From assembly GCF_000010725.1 (NCBI RefSeq), contig NC_013854.1:1889001-1953000 (forward strand): 64,000 nt of DNA, written 5' to 3'. The notes under the pieces were generated by a model that worked only from the letters and a program-made list of their open reading frames with translations, made no database searches and was not told the origin of the DNA. The translations under genes and the position numbers were made by a program. Shown here piece after piece: positions 15,336 through 24,957 of the stretch. How positions within the stretch are numbered: the first letter of the stretch is position 1; the number at the start of each line of letters is the position of its first letter. This DNA comes from Azospirillum sp. B510. Its GTDB lineage: Bacteria > Pseudomonadota > Alphaproteobacteria > Azospirillales > Azospirillaceae.

Positions 15336-17333
15336 ATGTCGATCACCACCCGCATCGCCCTGGGCTTCGCCGCCGTCCTGCTGCTGACGCTCGCCGTCGC
15401 CGTGATCGGTTGGAGCGGGCTGAACACCTACGCGTCACAGGTGGAGGTCGCCGCCCGGACCGCCCGGCTCGACACGCTGCTGTTCAGCGCGCGGCAGGAG
15501 GAGGCGCATTATCTGCTGGATGTCGATCCTTCCGCCAGCCGGAGGGTACGGCAGCTGACCGACCAGCTGCGGATGGAAGCGGAGGCGCTACTGGCTTTGC
15601 CCGACCACAGCGTTCCCCCCGATGCGCTGAGGGAGGCGCTGGCCAAGCTGGCCGCCTACCGCAAATCCTTCGACGAGGTGGTCGGGCTGGAGGTCGATCG
15701 TTTCGCCAGCCTGTCCAAGCTGCGCAAGCAGACCGGCGCCCTGCTGGTGATCGCCCAGACCCTGACGCGCGACCAGTCGGCACGCTATGCCGACGCGCTG
15801 GCGCGGCTGAAGGCGGACTCGGGCGACCGCGCGGCGCTGACCGCGCTGGAATCATCGACCCTGCTGATGTCCATCGCCGGACGGCTGATCCAGGACACCC
15901 GCGGCGCCCTGCTGGATGTTCAGCAATTCCTGATCGACCACGGCGAATCGGGCCGCAATTCCCTGAGCGCCAGCATCGACCGGCTGCTGGGGGCCGTCGG
16001 CGACGTCCGCAAGGCCGTCACCGACGACGCGGCCCTGCGCGAATCGGAAACGCTGACCGCCTCGATCATGGGGGTGGAGACGGAGTTCCTGCTGGTGGCC
16101 GACATCGTCGCCCGGCGCAACGCCGCCCGCGACGCCATGCGCGACGCCGCCAAGATCGTCAACGATCAGGTGACACAGCTGGTGGCGGCCCAGACGGCGG
16201 AGCGCGAGGCCGGACGCTCGCGCGCCATGATGCTGCTGTGGACGGGTGCCCTGGGCGCGCTGGCCGCCGGCGTCCTGCTGTCCATCCTGATCGCCCGCAG
16301 CCTGACCGGCCCGATCGCCGCCACCACCGCGGCGGTGCAGCGCGTGTCGGAAGGCGACCTGACCGTCGCGGTTCCCGGCACCGGGAGACAGGACGAGTTG
16401 GGGTCCATCGGCCGCGCCGTGGCCACCGTCATCCAGGTGCTGCACGGTCTGCACGGCGAGATGCACCGGCTGTCGGGCAAGGCTGTGCAAAATGACGCGG
16501 CGACAAACGAACCGCCAGCCTTCCACGGCGCCTATGGCGAGATGGTGGCGCTGTTGCAGGAAACCGGCGGCGCCTTCCGCGCCATCGGCGAACAGGCCAC
16601 CCAGGTCGCCATCGCCGCCGGACAGGCGAGCACCGCCATCGCCCACGTCTCGGATGGCGCCTCGGAACAGACCGACGATCTCGATCAGGTGGCGACCGCG
16701 GTCGGCCAATCGGCCCGCGCCATCGCCCATGTGACGGACAGCACCCGCGACGCCTCCGACATGGTGAAGGACGCCGCCGATTTCGCCAACGGCGGCCGCG
16801 AGGATATGGCCCGCCTTCTGCGGGTCTCGCAGACCATCGCCGAGAACAGCCGGCGCATCGGCCGCATCACCGAGGCGATCACCCAGATCGCCGTCAAGAC
16901 CAACATCCTGTCGGTCAACGCCTCCATCGAGGCCGCCCGCGCCGGCGAACAGGGCAAGGGATTCGAGGTGGTGGCCGAGGAGGTCGGCAAACTGGCCGAC
17001 AACGCCGTCGAAAGCGCCCGCCAGATCGCCGAGATCATCGAGGCCGCGGCAGCCCTGGCCGAAGAGGGCAAGGCGGTCACCGAGCAGGCGCGGCGCCGGA
17101 TGGATGGGCTGGCGGGCCGGGTGGACCGCATCGACAGCGCCTTCCAGTCGGTCGCCGTCGCCATGGAGGAACAACAGGCGTCGGTCCGTGAAATCGAGCG
17201 GTCGGTGGAAAGCGTGCGCACCGTCGCCTCCAAGAACGCCGCCGCGTCGGAGGAGATCGCGGCCACCATGGTTCATCTCTCCCGCCTGGCCGACGAGACG
17301 CGGCGGCAGGTATCACGCTTCCAGGCGGATTGA
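15336..17333 (+). CDS. Methyl-accepting chemotaxis protein with helical periplasmic sensor
   Basis: A 665-residue receptor starting [18 protein letters not shown] first membrane helix (about 7-30) is followed by a ~270-residue, mostly helical periplasmic domain that could be of the helical bimodular (HBM) type. The second helix (about 305-325, [20 protein letters not shown]) leads to HAMP, with the usual P in [14 protein letters not shown] and a [10 protein letters not shown] end. The MA signalling domain follows, with the tip [20 protein letters not shown]. There is no C-terminal pentapeptide. It is transcribed away from the che operon across a 214-bp divergent region. The ligand is unknown. 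Confidence 0.93.
   Translation: MSITTRIALGFAAVLLLTLAVAVIGWSGLNTYASQVEVAARTARLDTLLFSARQEEAHYLLDVDPSASRRVRQLTDQLRMEAEALLALPDHSVPPDALREALAKLAAYRKSFDEVVGLEVDRFASLSKLRKQTGALLVIAQTLTRDQSARYADALARLKADSGDRAALTALESSTLLMSIAGRLIQDTRGALLDVQQFLIDHGESGRNSLSASIDRLLGAVGDVRKAVTDDAALRESETLTASIMGVETEFLLVADIVARRNAARDAMRDAAKIVNDQVTQLVAAQTAEREAGRSRAMMLLWTGALGALAAGVLLSILIARSLTGPIAATTAAVQRVSEGDLTVAVPGTGRQDELGSIGRAVATVIQVLHGLHGEMHRLSGKAVQNDAATNEPPAFHGAYGEMVALLQETGGAFRAIGEQATQVAIAAGQASTAIAHVSDGASEQTDDLDQVATAVGQSARAIAHVTDSTRDASDMVKDAADFANGGREDMARLLRVSQTIAENSRRIGRITEAITQIAVKTNILSVNASIEAARAGEQGKGFEVVAEEVGKLADNAVESARQIAEIIEAAAALAEEGKAVTEQARRRMDGLAGRVDRIDSAFQSVAVAMEEQQASVREIERSVESVRTVASKNAAASEEIAATMVHLSRLADETRRQVSRFQAD
16845..17001. 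repeat. 157-bp perfect inverted repeat, right arm (inside divergent MCP gene)
   Basis: This is the exact reverse complement of 14242-14398. About 2.4 kb containing the N-terminal halves of both receptors and their shared divergent promoter region lies between the two arms. Confidence 0.95.
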
Positions 17334-17568
17334 CGCCGTTTTCATCAGTGGCGTCTCAGTGACGGCATGATGTGACGCACAGCTCACTCCAAAATCCGGT
17401 GCGGCGGCCCGACCACGCCAAAATCCGAAGTGGTAATTCTTATTTCCTGCGACGGTTATTCGGCATTTAAGCCTCTTTTAACTATACTATACGCCTAATC
17501 GATCAACGGGACCGCATGATCCCGGGAAGATGCTTTCATCAGCCCCCATGACACCAAGGGAGTTCCCG

Positions 17569-17808
17569 ATGCCCGCACAGAAGGTGGCCGAAGAAGTCCG
17601 CTCGGCCAGCCGCATCCATGCGCGTCTGTTGGACGCCTTCATCGACCTCACCGAACGGGAATTGGCCAACCTCCCTCCCGGCTTCGCCGAGGAAAGCCTG
17701 ATGGAGGCGCTGGATGCGCTGAGAGCCGCCCGCAAATCCTATGGCACGGCGGCCGGGGTCATGATGGTTTCCAACCTGCCGATTCCGCAGGCATCGAACG
17801 CCGCCTGA
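17569..17808 (+). CDS. Small helical protein of unknown function
   Basis: A 79-residue protein. The ATG at 17569 has an excellent ribosome-binding site (AAGGGAG, six bases upstream), which rules out the longer frame from 17530. The sequence is charged and helical (EEVRSASRIHARLLDAFIDL, then ESLMEALDALRAARKS) with no signal peptide or membrane span. No family is recognised. Its upstream region (17334-17568) is AT-rich and includes TATACTATAC near 17485, a plausible -10. It converges on the next gene with 22 bases between stops. Confidence 0.6.
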   Translation: MPAQKVAEEVRSASRIHARLLDAFIDLTERELANLPPGFAEESLMEALDALRAARKSYGTAAGVMMVSNLPIPQASNAA

Positions 17809-17830
17809 CCCCAAGGAAGCCACGCACCCG

Positions 17831-18160
17831 TCAGACGACCATCGTCTTGCGGGCCCTTGGCTTGCGTGGCTTCGGCGCATCGGCGGCCGATTCGGCAGGC
17901 GGTTCGGCGGAGGTGGCTTTCGTTGCCGGAACTTTCGCAGCCCCTCGAACGGCAGCGGTTCGCGGCTTGGCGTTGGTGGTTTTGCGCGGGGCCTTCACCA
18001 CCGCCACAACCGGCGAAATTTCCGGACTTGCGACGGTTTCGGCCTTGATGGCTCGTTCAGCCAGCAACCAATGGTCGCCATCCCGACCATGAGGACAACC
18101 CTCCTCCAACCAGATCGAATAGGCGCGGTCACGGATCCGCTGTTCGACATCCACGCTCAT
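17831..18160 (-). CDS. DUF2934 domain protein
   Basis: The N-terminal ~35 residues carry the DUF2934 signature (IRDRAYSIWLEEGCPHGRDG, then HWLLAE). The remaining ~70 residues are an alanine/lysine/proline-rich basic tail ending KPRKPRARKTMVV, resembling histone-H1-like or nucleic-acid-binding tails. The ATG at 18160 is preceded by GGGGAG; a GTG directly before it is an alternative start. DUF2934 proteins are common in alphaproteobacteria and their function is unknown. A DNA-binding role for the tail is an inference from composition only. Confidence 0.75.
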   Translation of the reverse strand: MSVDVEQRIRDRAYSIWLEEGCPHGRDGDHWLLAERAIKAETVASPEISPVVAVVKAPRKTTNAKPRTAAVRGAAKVPATKATSAEPPAESAADAPKPRKPRARKTMVV

Positions 18161-18270
18161 CACATCTCCCCGGAGACTGGTGGTCAGGATTGCTGCACCG
18201 CAAGACTGCCCAATTCACCGAAGGCGCGCAACCGGGTTAATCGCTTTCCGAGTTTTCCAACCATCCGCCG

Positions 18271-19278
18271 TTACTCCGGCGCCGTTTCGCCATGGTCGGA
18301 TTGCCGGCTTTGCTGCACCTCGCGCCATTTGGCGACATTACGATTGTGATCGGCCAACGACTTCGCGAAGACATGGCCGCCGGTGCCGTCGGCAACGAAA
18401 TACACAAACTCATGATGTTCCGGTTTCAACACCGCCTGGATCGAAGCCTTGCCCGGATTGGCGATGGGTCCCGGCGGCAGGCCGGCGGCCACATAGGTGT
18501 TGTAGGGCGACTCGAGTTTCCAGTCGTTGCGGGTCAGCGCCCGCCCCAATTCGCCGCCGCCGTCGGTCAGCGCGTAGATCACCGTCGGATCGGACTGCAA
18601 CTTCATGCCCGCTTCCAGCCGATTGATGAAGACCCCCGCCACCTTGGGCCGCTCGGCGGCGATGCCCGTCTCCTTCTCGACAATCGACGCGAGGGTCAGG
18701 GCCTGTTGAGGTGTCTCGAAGGGCAGGTTCGGATCGCGATTTTTCCAGGCCTCCGCCAGGATCTGGGTCATCGCGGCTTGCATCCGCTCGATCAGGGTGT
18801 TCCGGCTGTCTCCATGAGAGAAATGATAGGTCTCCGGCAGGAGGGATCCTTCCTTCGGCGGCTTGGCGATTTCACCGGTGAGTCCGGATTCGCGTGCCAG
18901 CAGCGCCACAACCTGGGCAGAGGTCAATCCCTCCGGAACGGTGAAACGATGCACCACGGTTCGACCCTGGCGCATCTGTTCCAGGACACCGTCGATGCTG
19001 ATTCCCGCAGGGAATTGGTACTCGCCAGCCTTCAGGTCCCGGAACGTGCCGGTTAGCTTGGCGGCAGCGGCGAAGACCAGAGGCGAAGCAATGACGCCAG
19101 AATCGCCCAAAGTGATGGCGATCGCTTCCAACCCGCTGCCGCGGGGGATGATGACCGTCTCCGGTTGCTCCAAAGGTCCGGGAGCCGAATAACGCTGGTA
19201 TCCCCAGACACCAACCCCGCCGGCTACCGCTACGGCGAGGGCCAGGGTCCCCGCGAAAATTCGGAGCCCCCAGCCCAT
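18271..19278 (-). CDS. mltG: Endolytic murein transglycosylase MltG
   Basis: MltG (YceG) cleaves nascent glycan strands at the inner membrane and sets their length. The 335 residues show an N-terminal anchor (IFAGTLALAVAVAGGVGVWG), a LysM-like segment (about 40-100) and the YceG catalytic domain. The catalytic glutamate lies in LASIVEKETGIAAERP; GVFINRLEAGMKLQSDPT and ESPYNTYVAAGLPPGPIANP are conserved. It lies 49 bases after fabF in the same direction, the usual alphaproteobacterial order. Confidence 0.95.
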   Translation of the reverse strand: MGWGLRIFAGTLALAVAVAGGVGVWGYQRYSAPGPLEQPETVIIPRGSGLEAIAITLGDSGVIASPLVFAAAAKLTGTFRDLKAGEYQFPAGISIDGVLEQMRQGRTVVHRFTVPEGLTSAQVVALLARESGLTGEIAKPPKEGSLLPETYHFSHGDSRNTLIERMQAAMTQILAEAWKNRDPNLPFETPQQALTLASIVEKETGIAAERPKVAGVFINRLEAGMKLQSDPTVIYALTDGGGELGRALTRNDWKLESPYNTYVAAGLPPGPIANPGKASIQAVLKPEHHEFVYFVADGTGGHVFAKSLADHNRNVAKWREVQQSRQSDHGETAPE

Positions 19279-19327
19279 CGCTCACCTCTTGAGGACAAAA
19301 GACGGCAGTGCCGATGCGGAAAGTCGC

Positions 19328-20590
19328 TTATGCGAATTCCTTGAACACCAGCGACGCGTTGGTGCCGCCGAAGCCGAATGAGTTCGACAGCGCGGCACGG
19401 ACACGGCGTTCCTGCGCCACCTTCGGCACCAGATTGACGCCGGCACAGCTTTCCGACGGGTTGTCGAGATTCAGCGTGGGCGGCACGATGCCGTGGTTGA
19501 TCGCCTTGATCGAATAGATCGCCTCGACCGCACCGGCAGCCCCGAGAAGGTGGCCGATGGCCGACTTGGTTGAGGACATCGCCAGCGTGTTCATCGCCTC
19601 GCCGAACAGACGCTTCACCGCGCCCAGCTCGATCTCGTCACCCAAAGGCGTGGAGGTGCCGTGGGCGTTTACGTAATCAATGTCGGACGGGGTCAGGCCG
19701 GCGCGCTTCAGCGCGCCCTTCATGGCGCGGAAGCCGCCATTGCCATCTTCCGCCGGAGCGGAGATGTGGTAGGCGTCGCCCGACAGACCATAACCGACGA
19801 CCTCGGCGTAAATGGTGGCGCCCCGCTTCTTCGCGTGCTCCAGTTCCTCAAGCACGACGACACCGGCGCCCTCGCCGATGACGAAGCCGTCGCGATCCTT
19901 GTCGTAGGGACGCGACGCTTTTTCAGGCGTGTCGTTGAAGCTGGTGGAGAGCGCACGCATGGCGGCGAAGCCGCCGACACCGAGACGGCTGACAGCCGCC
20001 TCCGTCCCGCCGGCGACCATGACGTCGGCATCGTCCCACATGATCAGGCGGGCGGCATCGCCAATGGCATGCGCGCCGGTGGAGCAGGCGGTGACGACCG
20101 CGTGGTTGGGGCCCTTGAAGCCGTGCTGGATCGAAATGTGACCGGAGGCCAGATTGATCAGGCAGGCGGGAATGAAGAACGGCGATAGGCGGCGCGGTCC
20201 CTTTTCCTGCATGGTCACGGCACCGTCGGCGATACCCGGAAGGCCGCCGATGCCCGAACCGACCATGACACCGGTCCGCTCGCGCTCCTCATCGCTCTGA
20301 GGAGCCCAACCTGAATCCTTGATTGCTTCCTGCGCCGCGGCGATGGCGAAGATGATGAAGTCATCCATCTTGCGCTGGTCCTTCGGCGTCACGAAGGCGT
20401 CGGCGTTGAACTCGCCGTCCCCCGTTCCGCGCGGGAGCTGCCCGGCGACCTTGGAGGCCAGGTCCGAGACATCGAACCCCGTGATGCCGCGGATTCCCGA
20501 GTTTCCGGAAATCAGCCGCTCCCAGTTCAGCGTGTGGCCGACGCCAAGCGGCGTGACCATACCGAGTCCGGTGACGACGACACGTCTCAT
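19328..20590 (-). CDS. fabF: 3-oxoacyl-[acyl-carrier-protein] synthase II FabF
   Basis: FabF condenses acyl-ACP with malonyl-ACP in fatty acid elongation. The start is the ATG at 20590 (MRRVVVTGLGMVTPLG); a 15-residue upstream extension is not family-like. At 420 residues it has normal length. The thiolase-fold active site is complete: Cys in VTACSTGAHAIGD, His in VNAHGTSTPLGD and His in SAIGHLLGAAG, with the glycine-rich SFGFGGTNASLVF near the C-terminus. It follows acpP in the fab operon. Confidence 0.97.
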   Translation of the reverse strand: MRRVVVTGLGMVTPLGVGHTLNWERLISGNSGIRGITGFDVSDLASKVAGQLPRGTGDGEFNADAFVTPKDQRKMDDFIIFAIAAAQEAIKDSGWAPQSDEERERTGVMVGSGIGGLPGIADGAVTMQEKGPRRLSPFFIPACLINLASGHISIQHGFKGPNHAVVTACSTGAHAIGDAARLIMWDDADVMVAGGTEAAVSRLGVGGFAAMRALSTSFNDTPEKASRPYDKDRDGFVIGEGAGVVVLEELEHAKKRGATIYAEVVGYGLSGDAYHISAPAEDGNGGFRAMKGALKRAGLTPSDIDYVNAHGTSTPLGDEIELGAVKRLFGEAMNTLAMSSTKSAIGHLLGAAGAVEAIYSIKAINHGIVPPTLNLDNPSESCAGVNLVPKVAQERRVRAALSNSFGFGGTNASLVFKEFA

Positions 20591-20717
20591 GAGGCTGTTC
20601 CTTGACCTTTCCTCGAAAAAACTGTCGACGATCAAATCGTCGACGGCCAGGCCCCGCGCTGCTTGTGTCGCAATAGCGGATCGCCTGGCCCTCGGGGGCT
20701 CACTGCCCGCAGCCTGA

Positions 20718-20957
20718 TCAGGCGGCGGCGTTGGCCTTGATGAAGTCGATGGCGTCCTTCACCGACAGGATCTTCTCCGCGGCGTCGTCCGGGATCTCGA
20801 CACCGAACTCTTCCTCGAAGGCCATGACCAGCTCGACGGTGTCGAGGCTGTCGGCGCCCAGATCGTCGATGAAGGAGGCTTGCTCCACCACCTTCGTCTC
20901 CTCAACACCCAGGTGGTCCACAACGATCTTCTTCACGCGCTCGGCGATGTCGCTCAT
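20718..20957 (-). CDS. acpP: Acyl carrier protein
   Basis: A 79-residue acidic helical protein carrying growing acyl chains on phosphopantetheine. The attachment site is Ser37 in [14 protein letters not shown]. The ribosome-binding site is GGAAGG, nine bases before ATG. It lies between fabG (186 bases upstream, room for its own promoter) and fabF (127 bases downstream), as in most proteobacteria. Strong sequence conservation makes the call certain. Confidence 0.97.
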   Translation of the reverse strand: MSDIAERVKKIVVDHLGVEETKVVEQASFIDDLGADSLDTVELVMAFEEEFGVEIPDDAAEKILSVKDAIDFIKANAAA

Positions 20958-21143
20958 CTTTTAAGACCTTCCAATCCTTGAAACCGCTCGGGATAATCCG
21001 GTCGGAGCAACACGCGAAGAACGTGCCGTCCTGCCGCGAAAAGCCCCGTCCGATAACACATTTCAGCAGCCTTGACCAGCATCCGCAAGGGAACCCGGTT
21101 GGCGCCGTTCCACAGGTGACGATACCGTCCCGTCAGATCCTCA

Positions 21144-21881
21144 TCAGATCATGGCCATGCCGCCGTTGATGTGCAGCGTCTGGCCGGTGACGTAGGCGGC
21201 CTCCTCGCTCGCGAGGTACACGACCCCGGCGGCGATCTCGTCCGACTGGCCCATGCGGCCAGCCGGGATGGCGGGGAGCAGCTTCTGCTTCTGCTCGTCG
21301 TTCAGCGCGTCGGTCATGGCCGTGGCGATGAAACCCGGCGCGACGCAATTGACGGTGATGTTGCGCGAGGCCAATTCGGCCGCCAGCGACTTCGACATGC
21401 CGATCAGGCCGGCCTTCGACGCGGCGTAGTTCGCCTGACCCGGGTTGCCGGTGACCCCGACGACCGACGTGATGTTGATGATGCGGCCCCAGCGGCGCTT
21501 CATCATGCCGCGCATCGCGGCCCGCGACAGACGGAAGGCCGCCGTCAGGTTGACGTCGATGACCGACTGCCAGTCCTCGTCCTTCAGCCGCATCGCGATC
21601 TGGTCGCGGGTCAGGCCGGCATTGTTGACGAGGATGTCGATCTTGCCCAGCGCCGCTTCGGCATCCTTGAACAGCTGTTCGGTCGCCGCGGCCTCGGCAA
21701 GGTTGCCGGGCACGACGACGGCGCGCTCGCCCAATTCGGCGGCCAGCGTCTCCAGAGGAGCGACACGGGTGCCGGACAGCGCGACGGTGGCGCCCTGGGC
21801 ATGCAGCGCACGGGCGATCGACGCGCCGATGCCGCCGGACGCGCCGGTGACGAGGGCCGACTTGCCGGTCAGGTCAAACAT
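21144..21881 (-). CDS. fabG: 3-oxoacyl-[acyl-carrier-protein] reductase FabG
   Basis: This is an NADPH-dependent short-chain dehydrogenase for the first reduction in fatty acid elongation. The start giving MFDLTGKSALVTG has GAGG six bases upstream. It is 245 residues, with cofactor loop TGASGGIGASIA, the NNAG motif and the catalytic Ser-Tyr-Lys in NITSVVGVTGNPGQANYAAS followed by K. The C-terminal YVTGQTLHINGGMAM is characteristic of FabG. It lies 38 bases after fabD. Confidence 0.97.
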   Translation of the reverse strand: MFDLTGKSALVTGASGGIGASIARALHAQGATVALSGTRVAPLETLAAELGERAVVVPGNLAEAAATEQLFKDAEAALGKIDILVNNAGLTRDQIAMRLKDEDWQSVIDVNLTAAFRLSRAAMRGMMKRRWGRIINITSVVGVTGNPGQANYAASKAGLIGMSKSLAAELASRNITVNCVAPGFIATAMTDALNDEQKQKLLPAIPAGRMGQSDEIAAGVVYLASEEAAYVTGQTLHINGGMAMI

Positions 21882-21919
21882 GGATGGCCTCACGAGGCTG
21901 ATGTGTCACGGGGTGAGGA

Positions 21920-22861
21920 TCAGAGGGTCTTCAGGAACGACTCGACATCGGCGGGCGTGCCGACCGACACCGCCGCCAGATCCTTGTCGATACGCTTGGC
22001 CAACCCAGCCAGCACCTTGCCGGAGCCGACCTCGACCAGCCGCTCGACACCCTGCTCCTTCATGGAGAGCACGCATTCGCGCCAGCGGACCATGCCGGTC
22101 ACCTGTTCGACCAGCAGACGGCGGATGGCGTTGGGATCGGACACCGCCGACGCGGTGACGTTCGCCACGACCGGAACCACCGGCGCGGAGATGGTCACGT
22201 TCCCCAGGGCCTCCGCCATCGCGTCGGCGGCCGGCTGCATCAGCGCGCAATGGAAGGGGGCGGATACCGGCAGGCGCACCGAGCGCTTCAGCCCACGTTC
22301 CGCCGCCAGCACGATCGCGCGGTCAATGGCGTCGGCGCCGCCGGAAATAACCACCTGTCCGACCGAATTGTCGTTGGCGATGCTGCACACCTCGCCCTGG
22401 GCGGCATCGGCGGCGATCGCCCGCGCCTGCTCCAGGTCGGCGCCCAGCAGGGCCGCCATGGCGCCCTTGCCGACCGGAACCGCCTTCTGCATCGCCTGAC
22501 CGCGCAGCTTGAGAAGGCGCGCGGTATCGGCCAGCGAGAAGGCGCCGGCGGCGCAGAGCGCGGAATATTCGCCCAGCGAGTGACCGGCGACGAAGCTGGC
22601 ATGCCTGGACAGGTCGACCCCGCCTTCGCTCGCCAAGACCCGCATCACCGCGACACTGACCGCCATCAGGGCGGGCTGGGCATTCTCCGTCAGGGTCAGG
22701 TCGGCCTCGGGTCCCTCGACCATCAGGCGCGACAGCCTCTGGTTCAGCGCGTCATCGACCTCCTCAAAGGTGTGACGAGCGACTTCGAACGCCTCGGCGA
22801 GTTCGCGGCCCATGCCGACGGCCTGGCTGCCTTGCCCCGGAAAGACGAACGCCCTGGTCAT
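21920..22861 (-). CDS. fabD: Malonyl-CoA:ACP transacylase FabD
   Basis: FabD loads malonyl groups onto ACP. The 313 residues include the N-terminal FVFPGQGSQAVGMG, the nucleophile motif VAGHSLGEYSALCAAG, the substrate-binding arginine region (LRGQAM) and the catalytic His in SAPFHCALM. It is the first gene of the fab operon. A good sigma-70-like promoter lies about 60 bases upstream. A C-terminal EVGSGKVLAGLAKRI agrees with the family. Confidence 0.97.
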   Translation of the reverse strand: MTRAFVFPGQGSQAVGMGRELAEAFEVARHTFEEVDDALNQRLSRLMVEGPEADLTLTENAQPALMAVSVAVMRVLASEGGVDLSRHASFVAGHSLGEYSALCAAGAFSLADTARLLKLRGQAMQKAVPVGKGAMAALLGADLEQARAIAADAAQGEVCSIANDNSVGQVVISGGADAIDRAIVLAAERGLKRSVRLPVSAPFHCALMQPAADAMAEALGNVTISAPVVPVVANVTASAVSDPNAIRRLLVEQVTGMVRWRECVLSMKEQGVERLVEVGSGKVLAGLAKRIDKDLAAVSVGTPADVESFLKTL

Positions 22862-22924
22862 GCTTCGGTGAAACCCTGGATGATTGCGCCCCGCCCCTGC
22901 GGCGGCACCATGGATTGGGCGACA

Positions 22925-22952
22925 GTCATACCCTCACTTTTTAGCAAGTCAA
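22925..22952 (-). promoter_or_regulatory. Sigma-70-like promoter of the fab operon
   Basis: Read leftward, TTGACT (22952-22947) and TATGAC (22930-22925) are separated by 16 bases; the -35 is preceded by C, giving the alphaproteobacterial CTTGAC form. Transcription would start about 55-60 bases before the fabD ATG. Confidence 0.6.
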
Positions 22953-23117
22953 GCGACGCGCGATGACCAAAGCGACAATGATGCGATAAAACGCCACGTA
23001 TTGAGGCAGATCGCCCACGAAAAACCGCCATCGACAGGGGGTTGTTCGTGGGGAGATCAGGGACATGGCGCGCCGGGTCTTTCACCGTCTGCCGCAGCGC
23101 AAATCAAAGGCCCGCGG

Positions 23118-24104
23118 TCACGCCTTGCCCATCAGCGCGACTCCGGTCCAAGGCCTGATCCGCGCCAGCGCCTCCAACACCATCGGCCCCATCAGGCCCG
23201 AAAGCAGCGCCGCGCAGAAAATCACGCCATCCCTGGCATCCAGCCGGTGCAGGACCAAGCGGGCGCCGGCGGCGAACAGGGCGTGATGCAGGTAAATGGC
23301 GTAGGAGGAATCCCCCACGATGCGGAAAACCCGGCTCGACGGCATGGCGTGCAGAAGGGTCACCGCGCCGCCCATGCCACACAGGAGGGCGACACCGCTG
23401 TTCCAGCCGAAATGGGGCAGAAGGCCCCACAGCGACGCCTGATGAAGGGTGACGCCGATCGCAAGGGCGCCACCCGCCATGCCCAGCATGGCCTGACGTG
23501 GCGCCATGGCCCGGAACCGGGTCACGCCGACCCCCAGCAGGAAATGGGGCAGCAGGAAACAGGCCTCGTTCACCGACATCATGTTCGAGTCGCTGTGGGC
23601 CGTCAGACAGGTCGCCACCGCCGCCGCCATGGCCAACGCGAACCCGCCCGGCCTGTCCATGGCATGAAACGCGTCGAGCAGCGCCACCACGGCGAAAATC
23701 AGGAACAGCGCCTGCAAATACCAGAAGTGGGCATAGGAGAAGACATAGATCCGCCACATCGAGTCGGGAGCGAAGCTGCCGTTCGCACCGGGCACGTGGA
23801 TCTGTAGAAGATAGAAGAGTGTCGACACCACCAGGAACGGGATCCCCAGGCGGCGCGACTTCTTGACGAAGAAGGTTCCCAGCCGGCCGTCCCCGACCGG
23901 GTTCAGCGCGTAGACGAGTCCCGAGATGAAGGTGAAGAGCGGCATCCGGATCAGCTCGAAGCTGTCGGTGGCATAGCGGTAGATCGACCCGTCCGCCACC
24001 TGCATTCCGGTTCCCGGAATGCCGACGACGTGATAGGCGACCAGCAGGATGCAGGCCAGCCCCCTCAATTCCACGACATGATAAGGCAATATGGTCTTGC
24101 GCAT
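23118..24104 (-). CDS. Acyltransferase 3 family membrane protein
   Basis: A 328-residue polytopic protein with about ten membrane helices, of the acyltransferase-3 (OafA/NodX-like) family that O-acetylates or succinylates surface polysaccharides. The N-terminal LRGLACILLVAYHVVGIPG contains the conserved Arg and His; FTFISGLVYAL and DSSYAIYLHHALF are further family marks. There is no SGNH domain. It stands alone between the fab operon and rpsF, so the acceptor glycan cannot be inferred. Confidence 0.85.
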   Translation of the reverse strand: MRKTILPYHVVELRGLACILLVAYHVVGIPGTGMQVADGSIYRYATDSFELIRMPLFTFISGLVYALNPVGDGRLGTFFVKKSRRLGIPFLVVSTLFYLLQIHVPGANGSFAPDSMWRIYVFSYAHFWYLQALFLIFAVVALLDAFHAMDRPGGFALAMAAAVATCLTAHSDSNMMSVNEACFLLPHFLLGVGVTRFRAMAPRQAMLGMAGGALAIGVTLHQASLWGLLPHFGWNSGVALLCGMGGAVTLLHAMPSSRVFRIVGDSSYAIYLHHALFAAGARLVLHRLDARDGVIFCAALLSGLMGPMVLEALARIRPWTGVALMGKA

Positions 24105-24516
24105 GGCATCTCCGGGCCGCGGACAGTCATCCGCTGGCGGAGAGCGGTCGGAGGTGAGCCCCGAAACTCCGCCTGGGCGGCAGCTCGAAGATGGCGTCCG
24201 CGCCGGTCGATTGCACTTCGGTCAAATGCGTCGAATCATATCCCGAGCGATATCCACGGCCGCACAGCGGCTACCCAGCCCATGCCGGGCTCCGCACGGC
24301 CGGGTTCATCCGGGTGGCGTCCGCCGGCGCGAACGGAGTTTTTTGAAGCGACACGGAGGCTGGCCGATTTTGGCTTGCCCCCGCCGCCGGTCTGTGCATA
24401 CTGCGCCGCTTCATAACTCCTTGCCGGCGGCCCGCCGTCGGTTAGGCCCGGGCGGCTGATCCGATCCATGAGGGATGGGGCGCAGCGCCGGACCATGAAC
24501 AGCCATGGGGAGTGCA
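24105..24516. other. Intergenic region, divergent promoters and rpsF leader
   Basis: No gene is visible in these 412 bases. A weak rightward promoter candidate is TTGCCC and CATACT near 24375-24403. GC-rich inverted sequences (GCCGGCGG/CCGCCGTCGG near 24422-24441) lie in what would be the rpsF leader, where S6:S18 autoregulatory RNA structures occur in other bacteria. A tract of six T at 24340-24345 could end a leftward or short rightward transcript. None of these is certain. Confidence 0.35.
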
Positions 24517-24957
24517 ATGGCACTTTACGAGTGCGTGCTGATCGCGCGCCAGGACATTTCGGCCGCCCAGGCCGAGCAGCTCTCTGAGCAGTTCGCCCAG
24601 ATCGTCCGCGACAACGGCGGCACGATCGCCAAGAGCGAATACTGGGGTCTGAAGACCCTCACCTACAAGATCAAGAAGAACCGCAAGGGTCACTACACCC
24701 TCTTCAACATCGACGCGCCGGCCGCCGCCGTCGCCGAGATGGAGCGGAACATGAGCATCAGCGAAGATGTGCTGCGCTTCATGACCGTGCGTGTCGACGC
24801 CCTTGATGCCAACCCGTCGGCGATGATGCAGAGCCGCAACGAGCGTGGTGAGCGCGGCGAGCGTGGCGACCGCGGCCCGCGTCGCTTCGACGACCGTGGC
24901 CCGCGTCCGCCGCGCCGTCAGGAAAACGTTGCCGCCGCCGAAGGGGAGACCGCGTAA
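24517..24957 (+). CDS. rpsF: Ribosomal protein bS6
   Basis: This is a 30S subunit protein that forms a heterodimer with bS18 on the platform. It is 146 residues, starting [15 protein letters not shown], with GGGGAG just before the ATG. The ferredoxin-like fold spans residues 1-95 ([20 protein letters not shown]). The C-terminal ~40 residues are an Arg/Gly/Glu-rich tail ([20 protein letters not shown]) longer than in E. coli, common in alphaproteobacteria. The TAA stop is immediately followed by the rpsR ATG. Confidence 0.97.
   Translation: MALYECVLIARQDISAAQAEQLSEQFAQIVRDNGGTIAKSEYWGLKTLTYKIKKNRKGHYTLFNIDAPAAAVAEMERNMSISEDVLRFMTVRVDALDANPSAMMQSRNERGERGERGDRGPRRFDDRGPRPPRRQENVAAAEGETA

Noticed and set aside
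18271..22861. Possible polyketide or secondary lipid cluster
   Set aside because: The genes are the ordinary fabD-fabG-acpP-fabF set with mltG; there is no tailoring enzyme or modular synthase.
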